The notes: generated by a model from the letters alone, not told the origin. A DNA stretch of 64,000 nt from Pedobacter helvus (GCF_005925325.1 NZ_SRMP01000001.1:1-64000); one strand, 5' to 3'; shown: positions 37,417-46,811, counted from the first letter of the stretch. Numbers and translations: made by a program.

Positions 37417-38256
37417 CTATTTTAATTCGATGATGATGGGTAAGTGATCAGAGAACTTCTTGGTAAAATCATCGCGGATAAATTTTCCTCTAATTACTTT
37501 AGATTTTAAATCTTTAGATACGTAGATATAATCTATTCGATGCTTAGCAGGATTAATTTCCTTTGCATTTGCCGGGTCGGTATCTGCTAAATGCTTGATG
37601 ATATCTACCAAACCGAAATCTAGGATACTTCCCTGCACTTCGAAATCAATCTCCTCTCCATTTACCAAGTTGTTATGGAAAGCATATTTCAGCTTAGCTT
37701 CTTTTAGGCGTTTTACCAAAGCACCATCTGCGTAATTGGCTTTATCTAACGGCGAGTTAGAGTTAAAATCGCCCATTACAATTAACTTCTTTGTGGCTTT
37801 ATTCTCTTTAATTTTTGCGAGAATAGCCGCCATTTCTTTCCTTCTGATATCATAATGGTGCGGGTTTAGGTGCAACACCACAATGTTATAACCTTTTACC
37901 TTGGCTGTAATGTAACCGTGTGTAATGTTCTCATTGATCTTTTCTGCATCGGTAATTGGAAAGCGAGAAGTTAAAGCCGTTGGATAGCCCTTCTCTTTTA
38001 CCAGCACACTGTAATTGTGTCCGTAAGATTTGGCCAGCTCTGCTAAACTCTCGGCTGTAAATTTATTTGCTTCTTGGATGGCAAAAATATCTGGATCTTG
38101 GTCTTTCACCCATTTTACAAACTGCTGTTTGCCCTTGGTGCTATCCAACTTCATTCCCTCTAAAATATTGTAACTTAACACCCTTAAATAGTCTTGGGCA
38201 AAAGCAGCACCACTCATCAAAAGCAATGCGGCGAGTACTATGAAAGTCTTTTTCAT
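37417..38256 (-). CDS. Secreted endonuclease/exonuclease/phosphatase-fold hydrolase
   Basis: A 279-residue EEP enzyme with a signal peptide (MSGAAFAQ-D). Motifs: LRVLSYNILEG, the metal Glu in IFAIQEANKF, VLHLNPHHYD, IVMGDFNSNSP, and the final SDHLPIIIEL. The fold covers DNases, phosphoinositide phosphatases and sphingomyelinases, so the bond cut is a phosphodiester or phosphomonoester; the actual substrate is unknown. It lies 26 bases after susD and 11 before the BACON gene and so belongs to the operon. Presence of a phosphoesterase next to GH20 hints at a phosphorylated or lipid-linked glycan. Confidence 0.88.
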   Translation of the reverse strand: MKKTFIVLAALLLMSGAAFAQDYLRVLSYNILEGMKLDSTKGKQQFVKWVKDQDPDIFAIQEANKFTAESLAELAKSYGHNYSVLVKEKGYPTALTSRFPITDAEKINENITHGYITAKVKGYNIVVLHLNPHHYDIRRKEMAAILAKIKENKATKKLIVMGDFNSNSPLDKANYADGALVKRLKEAKLKYAFHNNLVNGEEIDFEVQGSILDFGLVDIIKHLADTDPANAKEINPAKHRIDYIYVSKDLKSKVIRGKFIRDDFTKKFSDHLPIIIELK

Positions 38257-38282
38257 TCGTTTTTAATTTATTGGTGAACTAA

Positions 38283-39800
38283 CTATTTGTAGGCATTGTT
38301 ATGCAACTTACCGTCAGAACGTAAGATTTCGTTATCTGGAATTGGGTAATATTCGTGATATGGGCGCACGTTATCTTTGATGTCTACAAATTCGTTGGCT
38401 ACCGTGCTTAAGATAGATTGGTACCAAGTTCCCCAACGTACCAAATCCCATTTACGCCCGTATTCGCCCATCAATTCCCTAGCTCTTTCAGCCTTTAGTT
38501 CTTCTAAAAACTCCGCTTTGCCCGGATAGGCAAGCAATTCCAAATTAATACTAGCAGAAGAACTTACAGAAGCTCGTCTTTTGATTTCGTTGATGCTGCT
38601 CATCGCTAAAGAAACATTATCAAGTTCATTAGCACATTCTGCCATCATCAAAAGCGCATCGGCATATCTAAAAACCTTTTGGTTATTGCCATCGGCAATA
38701 TTATCCATACCTGGGCACCAAAATTTCACGCCCATCCAAGGTTTTCCCGTTCCGTTGTTAGACATAGGCCTCGTGAAATTTTGACCGTTGTAGGTATAAG
38801 CCAAAATCATATTTCTTCGAGGATCCCAAACATCGTACAGACTCATAAAATATGCCGAGGGGGTAATAGAAGTAAATGGATTGGCTTTATCTCCTAGTTC
38901 TGCAATTACAATTCCGTTGTAGCTATTGGTGTTGGCGGTACGTGGCGGGGTAAAGTAACATGCCACCTGCGAAGTTTTCTTCAAACCACTAACCGACCAA
39001 GTATACTGCACTTCGAAAATAGATTCTGCCGTATTCTTATTTCTAAAATATGTGTCTGTTAAAGGGTATTGCGCCAATTGCCCGTAAATGGCCTTAATTT
39101 CGGTTAAGGCCGCCAAAGCTGTGGTATAGTCTTTTTCCCACATGGCTAATTTGGCAATTAACATGTAGGCCATCGACGAGGAAATACGGTTGTTTGGCAC
39201 TTCAGAAGTACGTGTTTTAGGCAAAGCAGTAACATAGGTCTGTAAATCTTTGATCAAGAAGTTACGAGTGTCTTTAGCGCTCATCCTGCCCAATGCATTT
39301 ACCTTTTCTAAAGTCGATAGATTAGCCACATCATCGGTGTAAAAAGGTACATCGCCGAATGTGCAAGTGAGCACATAGTAGTAAAGCGCACGCAAAGTAA
39401 CCGCCTCAGCAATTAAAGCAGGTTTTCTGTCTTCGGCCACGGGCGATCTTTTAATGCCCTCGATAGCAGCATTGCAAAACATAACGCCCTGATAGGCTGA
39501 TGTCCAAAGCCCTTTGCCCATGCCCGGGTTAGAGGGCGATAGCTCAAAACGGGTTTCATTATTCAAGTTACCTAGATAAGCAAGATCAGAAACACCTTCT
39601 ATAGACAGCAGCAAACCTTGGTTAAATATACTGGTTAATGGATTGTGGCATCCATTTAAAGCAGCAACACATTGTGCTTCGTTTTTATAAAATTGATCTG
39701 GAGATACGAAATTCTGCGCATCCTCTTCTAGCATTTTCTTACAAGATGAGAAAGCAAATGTAAAAGCCAGTAGAATGAGATAGTAATAGTTCTTTTTCAT
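38283..39800 (-). CDS. susD: SusD/RagB family nutrient-binding lipoprotein
   Basis: A 505-residue outer membrane lipoprotein that caps the SusC channel and captures the substrate. Start placed at MKKNYYYLILL (39800; the Met at 39809 is 3 codons earlier). The lipobox is FAFSSC. TPR-like helical repeats cover the N-terminal half (ALRALYYYVLTCTFGDVPF is a signature), and the C-terminal half has the usual YADALLMMAECANEL and ERARELMGEYGRKWDLVRWG. It ends in YYPIPDNEILRS. It is 16 bases from susC. The gene name is by family, not by substrate. Confidence 0.95.
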   Translation of the reverse strand: MKKNYYYLILLAFTFAFSSCKKMLEEDAQNFVSPDQFYKNEAQCVAALNGCHNPLTSIFNQGLLLSIEGVSDLAYLGNLNNETRFELSPSNPGMGKGLWTSAYQGVMFCNAAIEGIKRSPVAEDRKPALIAEAVTLRALYYYVLTCTFGDVPFYTDDVANLSTLEKVNALGRMSAKDTRNFLIKDLQTYVTALPKTRTSEVPNNRISSSMAYMLIAKLAMWEKDYTTALAALTEIKAIYGQLAQYPLTDTYFRNKNTAESIFEVQYTWSVSGLKKTSQVACYFTPPRTANTNSYNGIVIAELGDKANPFTSITPSAYFMSLYDVWDPRRNMILAYTYNGQNFTRPMSNNGTGKPWMGVKFWCPGMDNIADGNNQKVFRYADALLMMAECANELDNVSLAMSSINEIKRRASVSSSASINLELLAYPGKAEFLEELKAERARELMGEYGRKWDLVRWGTWYQSILSTVANEFVDIKDNVRPYHEYYPIPDNEILRSDGKLHNNAYK

Positions 39801-39816
39801 TTTAGTCATCTATAGT

Positions 39817-42800
39817 TTAAAACTTAACTTGGGCACTGAAAGTTAACGTGCGACTGGCCGGGTAAGCCCCGTTGTCCATTCTTCTGATGGTAGAGCTACC
39901 GCTTTCAGCAGAAACCTCTGGATCGTAACCGTTGTATTTCTTCAATAGAAAGATATTATTGCCCGCAGCCGTTAAAATAACCGACTTAAGCTTGTTGTTG
40001 GTTGTTTTCGCTAAATCGAACACATAACTAATCGACGCATTTTTTAGACGCAGGAAACTAGCATCGTAAATAAACCGATCTGTCGGGATGTCGTCTTTAG
40101 AATCAGCTCTTGGAATATCTGATGTGGGATTTCTAACCGGATGCCATGCGTTAACCATGTAACGGTACTGGTTTGACAGGTAGGTGCCGGTACCCATAAA
40201 CAATTCGGTAGGGTTATAAATTTTTCCTCCCAGTGAGTAATTGAAATACACGTTGATGTAGAACTTCTTGTAACGGAAGCTATTTTGCAAGCCGCCATAA
40301 ACCTTCGGATCGGCATTGCCCATGTAAACCAAATCATCGTTATTAAGTACACCATCACCGTTTTGATCTATATATCGTTGGCGACCAGGCGTATAAAAAG
40401 GCGTTGAAGAGGATACATATCTTTTGTCGATTTCGTTTTGGGCAACTTCGGCTTGGCTTTTCCAAACTCCAGCATACTGAAAGCCCCAAAGTGCATTTAA
40501 CGGACGGCCCGCTACATAACCGTACATCATGTAATTACCACCGTAAGGATTAATATAAGCCGATACCCTTTCTAAACCACCAATATCATTCACCATTTGC
40601 TTATTGTGACCAATGGTAAAAGTAGAATTCCAATAAAAGTTTTTTCTGGTGATGTTTTTAGTACCTACGGTTAGCTCTATACCATCATTTGATGTTTTTC
40701 CGATGTTAGCTAAACGGCTCGTGTACCCACCCTGATTAGGCAATTGCACCGTTAACAACAAGTCTTCGGTTCTCGAGCTATATAATTCGAGCGCTAAATC
40801 TACCTTTCCTTTAAAAAACGCTGCATCTATACCCAGGTTCACAGATTTTGTTTTTTCCCAAGTTAATCCTTCGTTAGCAATTCTGTTTGGGGTATAAGAA
40901 ACTGGTATCATTCCTCCAAAAATGTAGCCATTTGAGTTAGAGTTTAATCTTGCCAACGATTGGTATACACCAACAGCATCGTTACCTGCAATACCGGCAC
41001 TTAACCTAATGGCCAAATCATCTATTGCTCTTACGTTTTTAAGAAATTTTTCGCTTTTCACATTCCATTTCAAAGCTGCAGAAGGGAAAAATCCCCATTT
41101 GTGATTGGCCGCAAAATTAGAACCTGCATCAAACCTTCCGGTTAGCGTTAAATAATACTTGCTATCGAAATTGTAATTGATCCGGCCCAAATGAGACACC
41201 CTGCTCCTGTCTTCTAAGCTAGAAGTGGCATTAAGCGTTTCCTTTGATGGCACAGCACCTAAATCATTGGTATTTACGTCATCAATAAAATAACCATCGC
41301 CGCTGGCAGACAAATCTGCATACCAATTGGTTTGCAAGGTAAAACCATACAAGCCTTCGAAACTATGTTTACGTTTCCAAACGGTACTGTAAGTGACAGT
41401 GTTTTCATTTAAAATGTTATTTGCCCTATAGGCACGTTTATACGCATAAGCTCCCGTTCCCTTACTTGCCCTGGTAGGCAAAGTTGAAGGCGTAAAATTA
41501 TCATCGAAACGATTGTAGTCATATAATGAAGCACTGCTTCTGATCACTAAACCTTTGATGGGCGTAACCTCCACAAAAGCCATTGGCGATAAGGTTTTCT
41601 TCAACTGATCTCTTCTGGTAAGTTCTGAAACCGCCAAAGGCGAATCGAATAAAGTACCTGCATACCACTGCGAATTCCAATCGTTATAACTACCATCAGG
41701 TTTGTAGGCAGCAATAGTTGGCGCCAAGAAAATTGTAGAACGATACCAAAGTGTTTGTGTACCAATATCTGCTTTATTGATTTCGTGATTGATGTAGGAA
41801 TAATTGATCCTTAAACCAGCTTTCACATATTTGCTAAAGCTATGGTCTAAATTTAAACGTAGCTGATAACGCTGCAATCCGCTGGCAATGATGATGCCCT
41901 GGTTATTACTGTAGTTAGCAGAGAAATAGAACTTTGTTGCCTTGCTACCGCCACTTGCTGTTAAAGTATGGTTTTGGTAAGGCGCCGTTCTACTGATCAC
42001 ATCGGTCCAATTGGTGCCTTCTCCTAGTGCTGCCGGATTTGGGAAAGGATAATCTTCTAAAGGTTTGGTTTGGTTAGCAGTAGCCTGAAAATAATAACGA
42101 TCGTTCTGCAGTTCGGCAAATTCCTGTGCATTCATCAAATCTAAAAAACTCGGCAATTGCGAGATACCAGCATCAGCACGGTAAAGCACTTCGGTTTTAC
42201 CTTCCTGTCCTCTTTTGGTAGTAATTAAAATTACACCGTTACTACCTCTAGAACCATAAATAGCCGTAGATGAAGCGTCCTTCAGCACTTGTATGGTCTC
42301 GATATCTGCAGGGTTAATATCGTTCATGCTGCTTACGGCGTCCATCACGCCATCCACCACGTACAAAGGCTCGTTGGTGGCAGATATAGATCTCGTACCA
42401 CGGATACGGATGGAGGTTCCTGCACCTGGCTCGCCAGAGGTTGAAACCACCTCTGCTCCGGCAATTCTTCCTTGCAGCATTTGGTCTACACGTTGCACCG
42501 GAATGTCTTGAATATCTTTTACGCTTACCGTAGAAACCGCACCTGTTAAATCTTTACGTTTTACCTCGCCGTAACCCACTACTACCACTTCGTTCAGCTT
42601 GTTTTGCGACTCTACCAAAGTAAAATTCACTGTCATATCTTTTCCGCTCAGCACCGTTACCTTCTTGCTCTGCGATTGATACGAAATATAACTTGCTTCG
42701 ATATTGTAGCTGCCTGGGCGTACAGTTAAGCTATAAGCACCATTCTCGTCGGTATTTAAGGTCTTGTTCAATTCAACAATCCTTACACTGGCGCTAGGCA

Positions 42801-43200
42801 TAGGCAAACCTCCGGCATCAAACACCTTTCCAGAGACCTTAACCTGTTGCTGCATTTTAGAAAGAATCACCATCCCATCTTTCTCTTTGAACTCAAAGAA
42901 GTTGGCATAAAGCAATTTTTTCAATACCGCTTCGAGCGTTTGGTTCTCAAATCTTTGATCCTTAATGATAACTTTATCGATTCCCAGTTCTTTGGTGAAG
43001 CCAAAATCAACTTTTGTTTTAGATTGCAAGTCGAGCACTACCTCATGTAGGTTGGTATTTTTATAGGTAGCCGTAACTTTTTTCTCTAAAACCTGTGCAT
43101 GCCCATTAGTGGCATGTAACAGTGGCGCAGCTATCATTAGTACGCCGTAGAGTATACATGTAATTTTCATATACCACCGTAATTGCGGTAAAAAGTTCAT
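39817..43200 (-). CDS. susC: SusC/RagA TonB-linked outer membrane protein with STN domain
   Basis: A 1127-residue TonB-dependent importer. Order of parts: signal peptide (to about HAQ, residue 36), STN signalling domain (about 50-110; VLDLQSKTKVDFGFTKELGI), carboxypeptidase-regulatory-like domain (about 118-205; VSGKVFDAGGLPMPSASVRI), plug with VVVGYGEVKRKDLTGAV and DVQRVDQMLQGRIAG-type segment, then the beta-barrel ending in TLTFSAQVKF. The STN domain means it can signal to the adjacent FecR anti-sigma protein, so it acts as importer and transducer. A 173-base gap with a palindrome lies between fecR and this gene. Confidence 0.96.
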   Translation of the reverse strand: MNFLPQLRWYMKITCILYGVLMIAAPLLHATNGHAQVLEKKVTATYKNTNLHEVVLDLQSKTKVDFGFTKELGIDKVIIKDQRFENQTLEAVLKKLLYANFFEFKEKDGMVILSKMQQQVKVSGKVFDAGGLPMPSASVRIVELNKTLNTDENGAYSLTVRPGSYNIEASYISYQSQSKKVTVLSGKDMTVNFTLVESQNKLNEVVVVGYGEVKRKDLTGAVSTVSVKDIQDIPVQRVDQMLQGRIAGAEVVSTSGEPGAGTSIRIRGTRSISATNEPLYVVDGVMDAVSSMNDINPADIETIQVLKDASSTAIYGSRGSNGVILITTKRGQEGKTEVLYRADAGISQLPSFLDLMNAQEFAELQNDRYYFQATANQTKPLEDYPFPNPAALGEGTNWTDVISRTAPYQNHTLTASGGSKATKFYFSANYSNNQGIIIASGLQRYQLRLNLDHSFSKYVKAGLRINYSYINHEINKADIGTQTLWYRSTIFLAPTIAAYKPDGSYNDWNSQWYAGTLFDSPLAVSELTRRDQLKKTLSPMAFVEVTPIKGLVIRSSASLYDYNRFDDNFTPSTLPTRASKGTGAYAYKRAYRANNILNENTVTYSTVWKRKHSFEGLYGFTLQTNWYADLSASGDGYFIDDVNTNDLGAVPSKETLNATSSLEDRSRVSHLGRINYNFDSKYYLTLTGRFDAGSNFAANHKWGFFPSAALKWNVKSEKFLKNVRAIDDLAIRLSAGIAGNDAVGVYQSLARLNSNSNGYIFGGMIPVSYTPNRIANEGLTWEKTKSVNLGIDAAFFKGKVDLALELYSSRTEDLLLTVQLPNQGGYTSRLANIGKTSNDGIELTVGTKNITRKNFYWNSTFTIGHNKQMVNDIGGLERVSAYINPYGGNYMMYGYVAGRPLNALWGFQYAGVWKSQAEVAQNEIDKRYVSSSTPFYTPGRQRYIDQNGDGVLNNDDLVYMGNADPKVYGGLQNSFRYKKFYINVYFNYSLGGKIYNPTELFMGTGTYLSNQYRYMVNAWHPVRNPTSDIPRADSKDDIPTDRFIYDASFLRLKNASISYVFDLAKTTNNKLKSVILTAAGNNIFLLKKYNGYDPEVSAESGSSTIRRMDNGAYPASRTLTFSAQVKF

Positions 43201-43229
43201 AAATTATAGGTTTAACCCCAGAAACAACC

Positions 43230-43244
43230 ATAACCTTAGGTTAT
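43230..43244. promoter_or_regulatory. Perfect palindrome upstream of susC
   Basis: ATAACCTTAGGTTAT, a dyad with 7-base arms, lies 30 bases before the susC start codon. It could be an operator or part of the ECF promoter region, but no binding protein can be named. Confidence 0.35.
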
Positions 43245-43340
43245 TTTAGCTATTTTTGAAGTGGTGTTAAATAATAGTTTGTTTGATACTGTTGCTATGC
43301 ACAATAGGGTCCAATCTGTTTTTGCATGAGCAATCTTAAG

Positions 43341-43364
43341 ACAGGTGCTTTTTCAAGTACCTGT
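43341..43364 (-). terminator. Hairpin just after fecR
   Basis: The arms ACAGGTGC and GTACCTGT (one mismatch) lie 10 bases past the fecR stop on the minus strand. In the fecR direction there is no T run after it; on the plus strand there is. It may act as a partial terminator or processing site separating the sigma/anti-sigma transcript from susC. Confidence 0.4.
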
Positions 43365-43373
43365 TTTTTATTT

Positions 43374-44351
43374 TTAGAAAATAACTATCGAGCTACCCTC
43401 CTTTCTATATTTTTTGTTGATCATTTCGCCTAATTGATTTATCGTTTGTTGCCATGTTCTAGAAGAACGGATGGTAAAATTGTAGCTTTCGTTAAGTAGC
43501 TCGCTATCATCAGACTTTAAGCGTATCCCATAAACGTTATAGAACGTAGTGCTCAACTCTGCAAAAGAGGCTTTATCCAGTACCATAATACCGTCTCGCC
43601 ATAATGCCTTGCCATTTTCCTCGTCGGCCTGTACATCAAATGTTTTTTTGTCTTTATTGAACACCAAAGCTTGGTTAGCTACTAACGATGCCAGTATGGC
43701 CGCTTTGGACGACACGTTTACTTTTCCAGTTTTTACGGCAACCTTTATTTCGTTAGTGGTAGGATGCGCTTTGATATTGAAAGAAGTACCCAGCACTTTA
43801 ACCTGCAATTCGCCAACCTGAATTTTAAAGGGGTGTTTGCTGTCTTTTTTCACCTCAAAAAAAGCCTCGCCAGTTAATTTCACCCTTCTCTCGCTCTGCT
43901 TGGTAAAATCTTGCTGCACTTCGAGCGTAGAGTTGGCATTTAAATACACCACCGTGCTATCGGGCAATTGTAATTGCTTAAACTCCTTGATGGGCGTTAC
44001 AAACTTATCGTAGTTCATCGCCAATAAGAGTTTCTTTTCACCTAAACCTTGCTTGAAATATAAAATTGCTATCGCAGAAATAACAGCCAGCAATGCTGCA
44101 ATGGCCGTAAACTTTTTCCAAAGGGTAAAAGTATGATGTGGCTTTTGTGGCACAATCTCTCCCTGGCCTAGTGTCTTTGCAATGATTTGCTCGGCCAGCA
44201 GGTTATGCTGCTCTGCTGTGCCAAAATCTTTAGCTTCGACTTCATCTTGCTGAAATGATTCTAACCAGCTCTCTACAATAAAAGCTTCGGCTCTTGTGGC
44301 CTCACCAGAAAGGTATTTATTGAGAAGATTTTTTATTTTTTGATCGTTCAC
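43374..44351 (-). CDS. FecR family anti-sigma factor
   Basis: A 325-residue inner membrane regulator. The N-terminal cytoplasmic helix bundle (about 1-80; KIKNLLNKYLSGEATRAEAF) would hold the sigma factor. One membrane helix follows (AIAALLAVISAIAILYF, about 92-108), then the periplasmic FecR domain (PDSTVVYLNANSTLEVQQDF, GEAFFEVKKDSKHPFKI, VKVLGTSFNIKAH) and a C-terminal STN-like DUF4974 domain (ASFAELSTTFYNVYGIRLK). The last domain resembles the STN fold and would meet the SusC STN domain. It lies between the sigma and susC genes, the standard order. Confidence 0.95.
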   Translation of the reverse strand: MNDQKIKNLLNKYLSGEATRAEAFIVESWLESFQQDEVEAKDFGTAEQHNLLAEQIIAKTLGQGEIVPQKPHHTFTLWKKFTAIAALLAVISAIAILYFKQGLGEKKLLLAMNYDKFVTPIKEFKQLQLPDSTVVYLNANSTLEVQQDFTKQSERRVKLTGEAFFEVKKDSKHPFKIQVGELQVKVLGTSFNIKAHPTTNEIKVAVKTGKVNVSSKAAILASLVANQALVFNKDKKTFDVQADEENGKALWRDGIMVLDKASFAELSTTFYNVYGIRLKSDDSELLNESYNFTIRSSRTWQQTINQLGEMINKKYRKEGSSIVIF

Positions 44352-44415
44352 TTTAATGCTCTTTACAACTAAGAGACACGAACGATAAAAAAGTATATTA
44401 AAATTTTGTTTTTTT

Positions 44416-45030
44416 TTAAACGAGCGCTAAACCTGTTAAAACGGCCAGCATCATCGAGTGGCTCACATCAGGATATTGCGTTAAAATAGCTTCCTTAATC
44501 CTGCGTTTTAACTGCATATTGTAAGTCTTCACGGTTTGTTCTGCTAAGCCCAATGCTTCGGCAATTTCCCTGATCGAATAATCTTCGCCCCGTAACAAAA
44601 AGATTTTCTGCATGTGCTCTGGTAATATTTTGATCACCTGCGAGATCGTCGCCTGCATTTCCGAAACCTCTATCGCTTCTGAGACTGAAGCCTGCATTTG
44701 CTCCATGCGTTCGCCCAAATAACTCAACGCTTTATCATTCAAGTTAGAGCGCATTACCTTGCGCAAAAACCTGTGCTTTAAGCTTACGTATAAATAAGAT
44801 TGTAGCGATGTATTAATCACTAATGTTTCACGTCTCTCCCATAAATCTGTAAACAAGTCTTGCAATAAATCTTGTGCATCAGCCCTGTCTCTAGTGAAAC
44901 GGTAGGCCCTATCGGCAAGTTGGGGCGTAAAAAAGCGTACGATTTGAGCAAATGCCAATTGATCACCTCCTTTTAACTTTTGCAGTAAAAGAGCTGGATC
45001 AAACTGAACACTGGTTGCTTCATTCTTCAT
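44416..45030 (-). CDS. ECF RNA polymerase sigma factor (Bacteroidota SusC/FecR-linked type)
   Basis: A 204-residue ECF sigma factor. Region 2 is visible at about residues 35-70 (YRFTRDRADAQDLLQDLFTD followed by LWERRETL), and region 4 HTH at about 145-185 (YSIREIAEALGLAEQTVKTY then NMQLKRRIKEA). The C-terminus ends in a short hydrophobic stretch (MMLAVLTGLALV), as is often seen in the sigma factors paired with SusC. It would drive the operon upon release by the FecR protein when SusC senses its substrate. It is first in the operon. Confidence 0.94.
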   Translation of the reverse strand: MKNEATSVQFDPALLLQKLKGGDQLAFAQIVRFFTPQLADRAYRFTRDRADAQDLLQDLFTDLWERRETLVINTSLQSYLYVSLKHRFLRKVMRSNLNDKALSYLGERMEQMQASVSEAIEVSEMQATISQVIKILPEHMQKIFLLRGEDYSIREIAEALGLAEQTVKTYNMQLKRRIKEAILTQYPDVSHSMMLAVLTGLALV

Positions 45031-45278
45031 AAACTTTCACAAAATTCGCAAATACAAATTATTTACCTGCTGTGGTGAGATTAACAATTTGTTAAATCAT
45101 GCTTACCATTTTTGGTTTATACTTGGTTTATATTTAAGCACGTGTACCTTAAAAAAATACCTGACTTAAACATTACTAAAGCTAAGTTAAAAAAAACACC
45201 TAAAATAATATTTTGAAAATTAATGAAACTAAAGGAAAATAATACAAAGGAAAATATAAATTGTTCAGTGGTTCATTA

Positions 45279-45329
45279 GTTCACTTGTTTATTAGGTTAA
45301 CTGCATAATTGGTTAATCGGTTACCTTGG
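45279..45329. repeat. Right copy of the imperfect 51-bp direct repeat
   Basis: It begins GTTCACTTGTTTATTAGG and contains TAATTGGTTAATCGG. It is in the same orientation as 32139-32189, which it matches at about 42 of 51 bases. Together they bracket the SusC/SusD operon. Confidence 0.6.
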
Positions 45330-45351
45330 TTAATTAATAGTTTTCACCTTT

Positions 45352-45408
45352 GGTTGGTGTTATCACCAACTTAAAACGCGACAAAATGGTAAGGTGATAA
45401 CATCAACC
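45352..45408. repeat. Inverted repeat with 16-base arms
   Basis: GGTTGGTGTTATCACC faces GGTGATAACATCAACC across a 25-base spacer, with one mismatch. The right arm and spacer resemble a stretch at 50151-50201 upstream of the kdp regulator. Confidence 0.6.
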
Positions 45409-45642
45409 ATAGGCAGAAGATTATTTAAGATAGTTATTTCTTACTCATTCTACCACGCTATTTACTCAATAGCAAGCCTGTTTCAATCATTACTTAAAAA
45501 TAAAAGGATTAGGATAAATAAGTTTGGATAAGCAATTAGACCACAAATTTAAACAGATGAAACCATGATGATTTTTCAAACCACACAGTGGGATGAATAA
45601 ATCTGATAGCTTCATCACAAATGAAAAACAAATTATATACGG

Positions 45643-46431
45643 ATGAAAAAATTACTAACCATAATGATGTGCGTTTCATTTATTGCGCTATCATGTAAAA
45701 AAGACAAAAATAATACGCCCAACCAAAACCAGACAGAATTAAAAAAGGAAGAACTTATACCATACTACATAGCGGTTGAGCATAAACTCTCTGGCAATAA
45801 AATAGGACTAATTTATTTTGCTAAAGTAGGCGATAATGTAAAAGCCACTTTTCAGGGCGATGGTTATACACAAACCGGAGATATAACCGTAAAAGACCAA
45901 GGTTTTAGTTTTGATGCAAATAGCGATGGCAATTACATTTACAGCTTTTCGTTCAGCAAAAACGCAGATGGTAAATTTGTGATGAAGTCGTATCAATTTA
46001 CAGATAAAACCTCGGTTAGTCAAGGTTTAAATTATGCTGTTATTGCCAGAAAAGAGGATGTGCCTGCATTTGAAGGCGTAAACTTTAAAACAAAAGAAGG
46101 CATCTACTTTACGTTAAAAAAAGATGCCAACAATGTGCCAAATATAAACTGGGACATTAAAAAAAGAGTTTCGTACAATTATGTGTTTATTCCACCAACC
46201 ACTTATCTCCCTATACCAAATGACTACGTAGGGCCAGAATATTCTAAACCTTACACCAAAATAAATGGCTTGGGCTGGAAAGAGAATGGAGGACTTTTTT
46301 TTGGTATCTCTGTACCCGAATGGAAAGATAGTACCACGCCGTTAATGCTTTTAGAAAGCGGCAATACACTATATCTGGCGGCTATTACCAAAAACCTACC
46401 TTGTCTATTATGTGATGACGATGATGAATAA
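45643..46431 (+). CDS. Putative lipoprotein, 262 residues
   Basis: An exported lipoprotein: signal MKKLLTIMMCVSFIALSC, lipidated Cys at residue 18, followed by a Lys/Asn/Gln-rich tether. The mature part is strand-rich with alternating charged turns (DNVKATFQGDGYTQTGDITV) and ends in a CLLCDDDDE tail with two cysteines and an acid run. I do not recognise the family. It is the only rightward gene in this stretch and lies in repeat-rich DNA. Confidence 0.7.
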   Translation: MKKLLTIMMCVSFIALSCKKDKNNTPNQNQTELKKEELIPYYIAVEHKLSGNKIGLIYFAKVGDNVKATFQGDGYTQTGDITVKDQGFSFDANSDGNYIYSFSFSKNADGKFVMKSYQFTDKTSVSQGLNYAVIARKEDVPAFEGVNFKTKEGIYFTLKKDANNVPNINWDIKKRVSYNYVFIPPTTYLPIPNDYVGPEYSKPYTKINGLGWKENGGLFFGISVPEWKDSTTPLMLLESGNTLYLAAITKNLPCLLCDDDDE

Positions 46432-46811
46432 TGGATAAACCAGCGCACGTTGCCCCATCTCACCGGAAATAAATTATCACACAAGTTAGTAACGGTACTA
46501 ACACCGACCATAAGTTTTAACGGGATTGTGTTATTTCATAGCCCGGCGGTTTTAACCCGGGGCTAATAGAAAGATCCTCCCTACCGAAGCAAACTCGGAA
46601 CAGGCTTAGCTTCCGATAAATACGGAACGAGCATTCCGATTAATCGGAATAAACTCTCCAAAGAGTTGCTCCGATAACATCGGAGGGGATATAGCATGAT
46701 GCAAATGCTAGCGCTTTAAGATCCCCGCATACGCAGCCTGCTTCAATATATTCGGAGAGAATGACATAATGGGAACGGATGGTAACGGATGGTAACGGCA
46801 TACCAAATTTG
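46432..46811. repeat. Repeat-rich intergenic region with several hairpins
   Basis: No gene. An imperfect REP-like palindrome lies at 46540-46564 (AGCCCGG...CCGGGGCT around GGTTTTAACC). It is followed by short dyads: ATTCCGATTAATCGGAAT (46633-46650), AACTCTCCAAAGAGTT, and CTCCGATAACATCGGAG. Near the right end GGATGGTAAC repeats in tandem. A weaker copy of the GGTTTTAACCC core lies at 48165-48187, on the other side of the next gene. Confidence 0.55.

Larger units (their letters stand above)
45031..45642. other. Repeat-containing intergenic region between divergent genes
   Basis: About 610 AT-rich bases lie between the ECF sigma gene and a rightward lipoprotein. The region holds the right copy of the 51-bp repeat, a long inverted repeat at 45352-45408 and probably both promoters. 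No intact small gene is visible. Confidence 0.5.

Noticed and set aside
43341..43364. Riboswitch or attenuator before susC
   Set aside because: It is only one small hairpin, with no conserved aptamer-like structure visible.
32139..45329. Integrative element or transposon carrying the SusC/SusD operon
   Set aside because: The flanking repeats are suggestive, but there is no integrase, transposase, tRNA target or terminal inverted repeat; kept only as a possible recombination cassette.
46540..46800. CRISPR array
   Set aside because: The repeats are short, different from one another and unevenly spaced, with no cas genes nearby.
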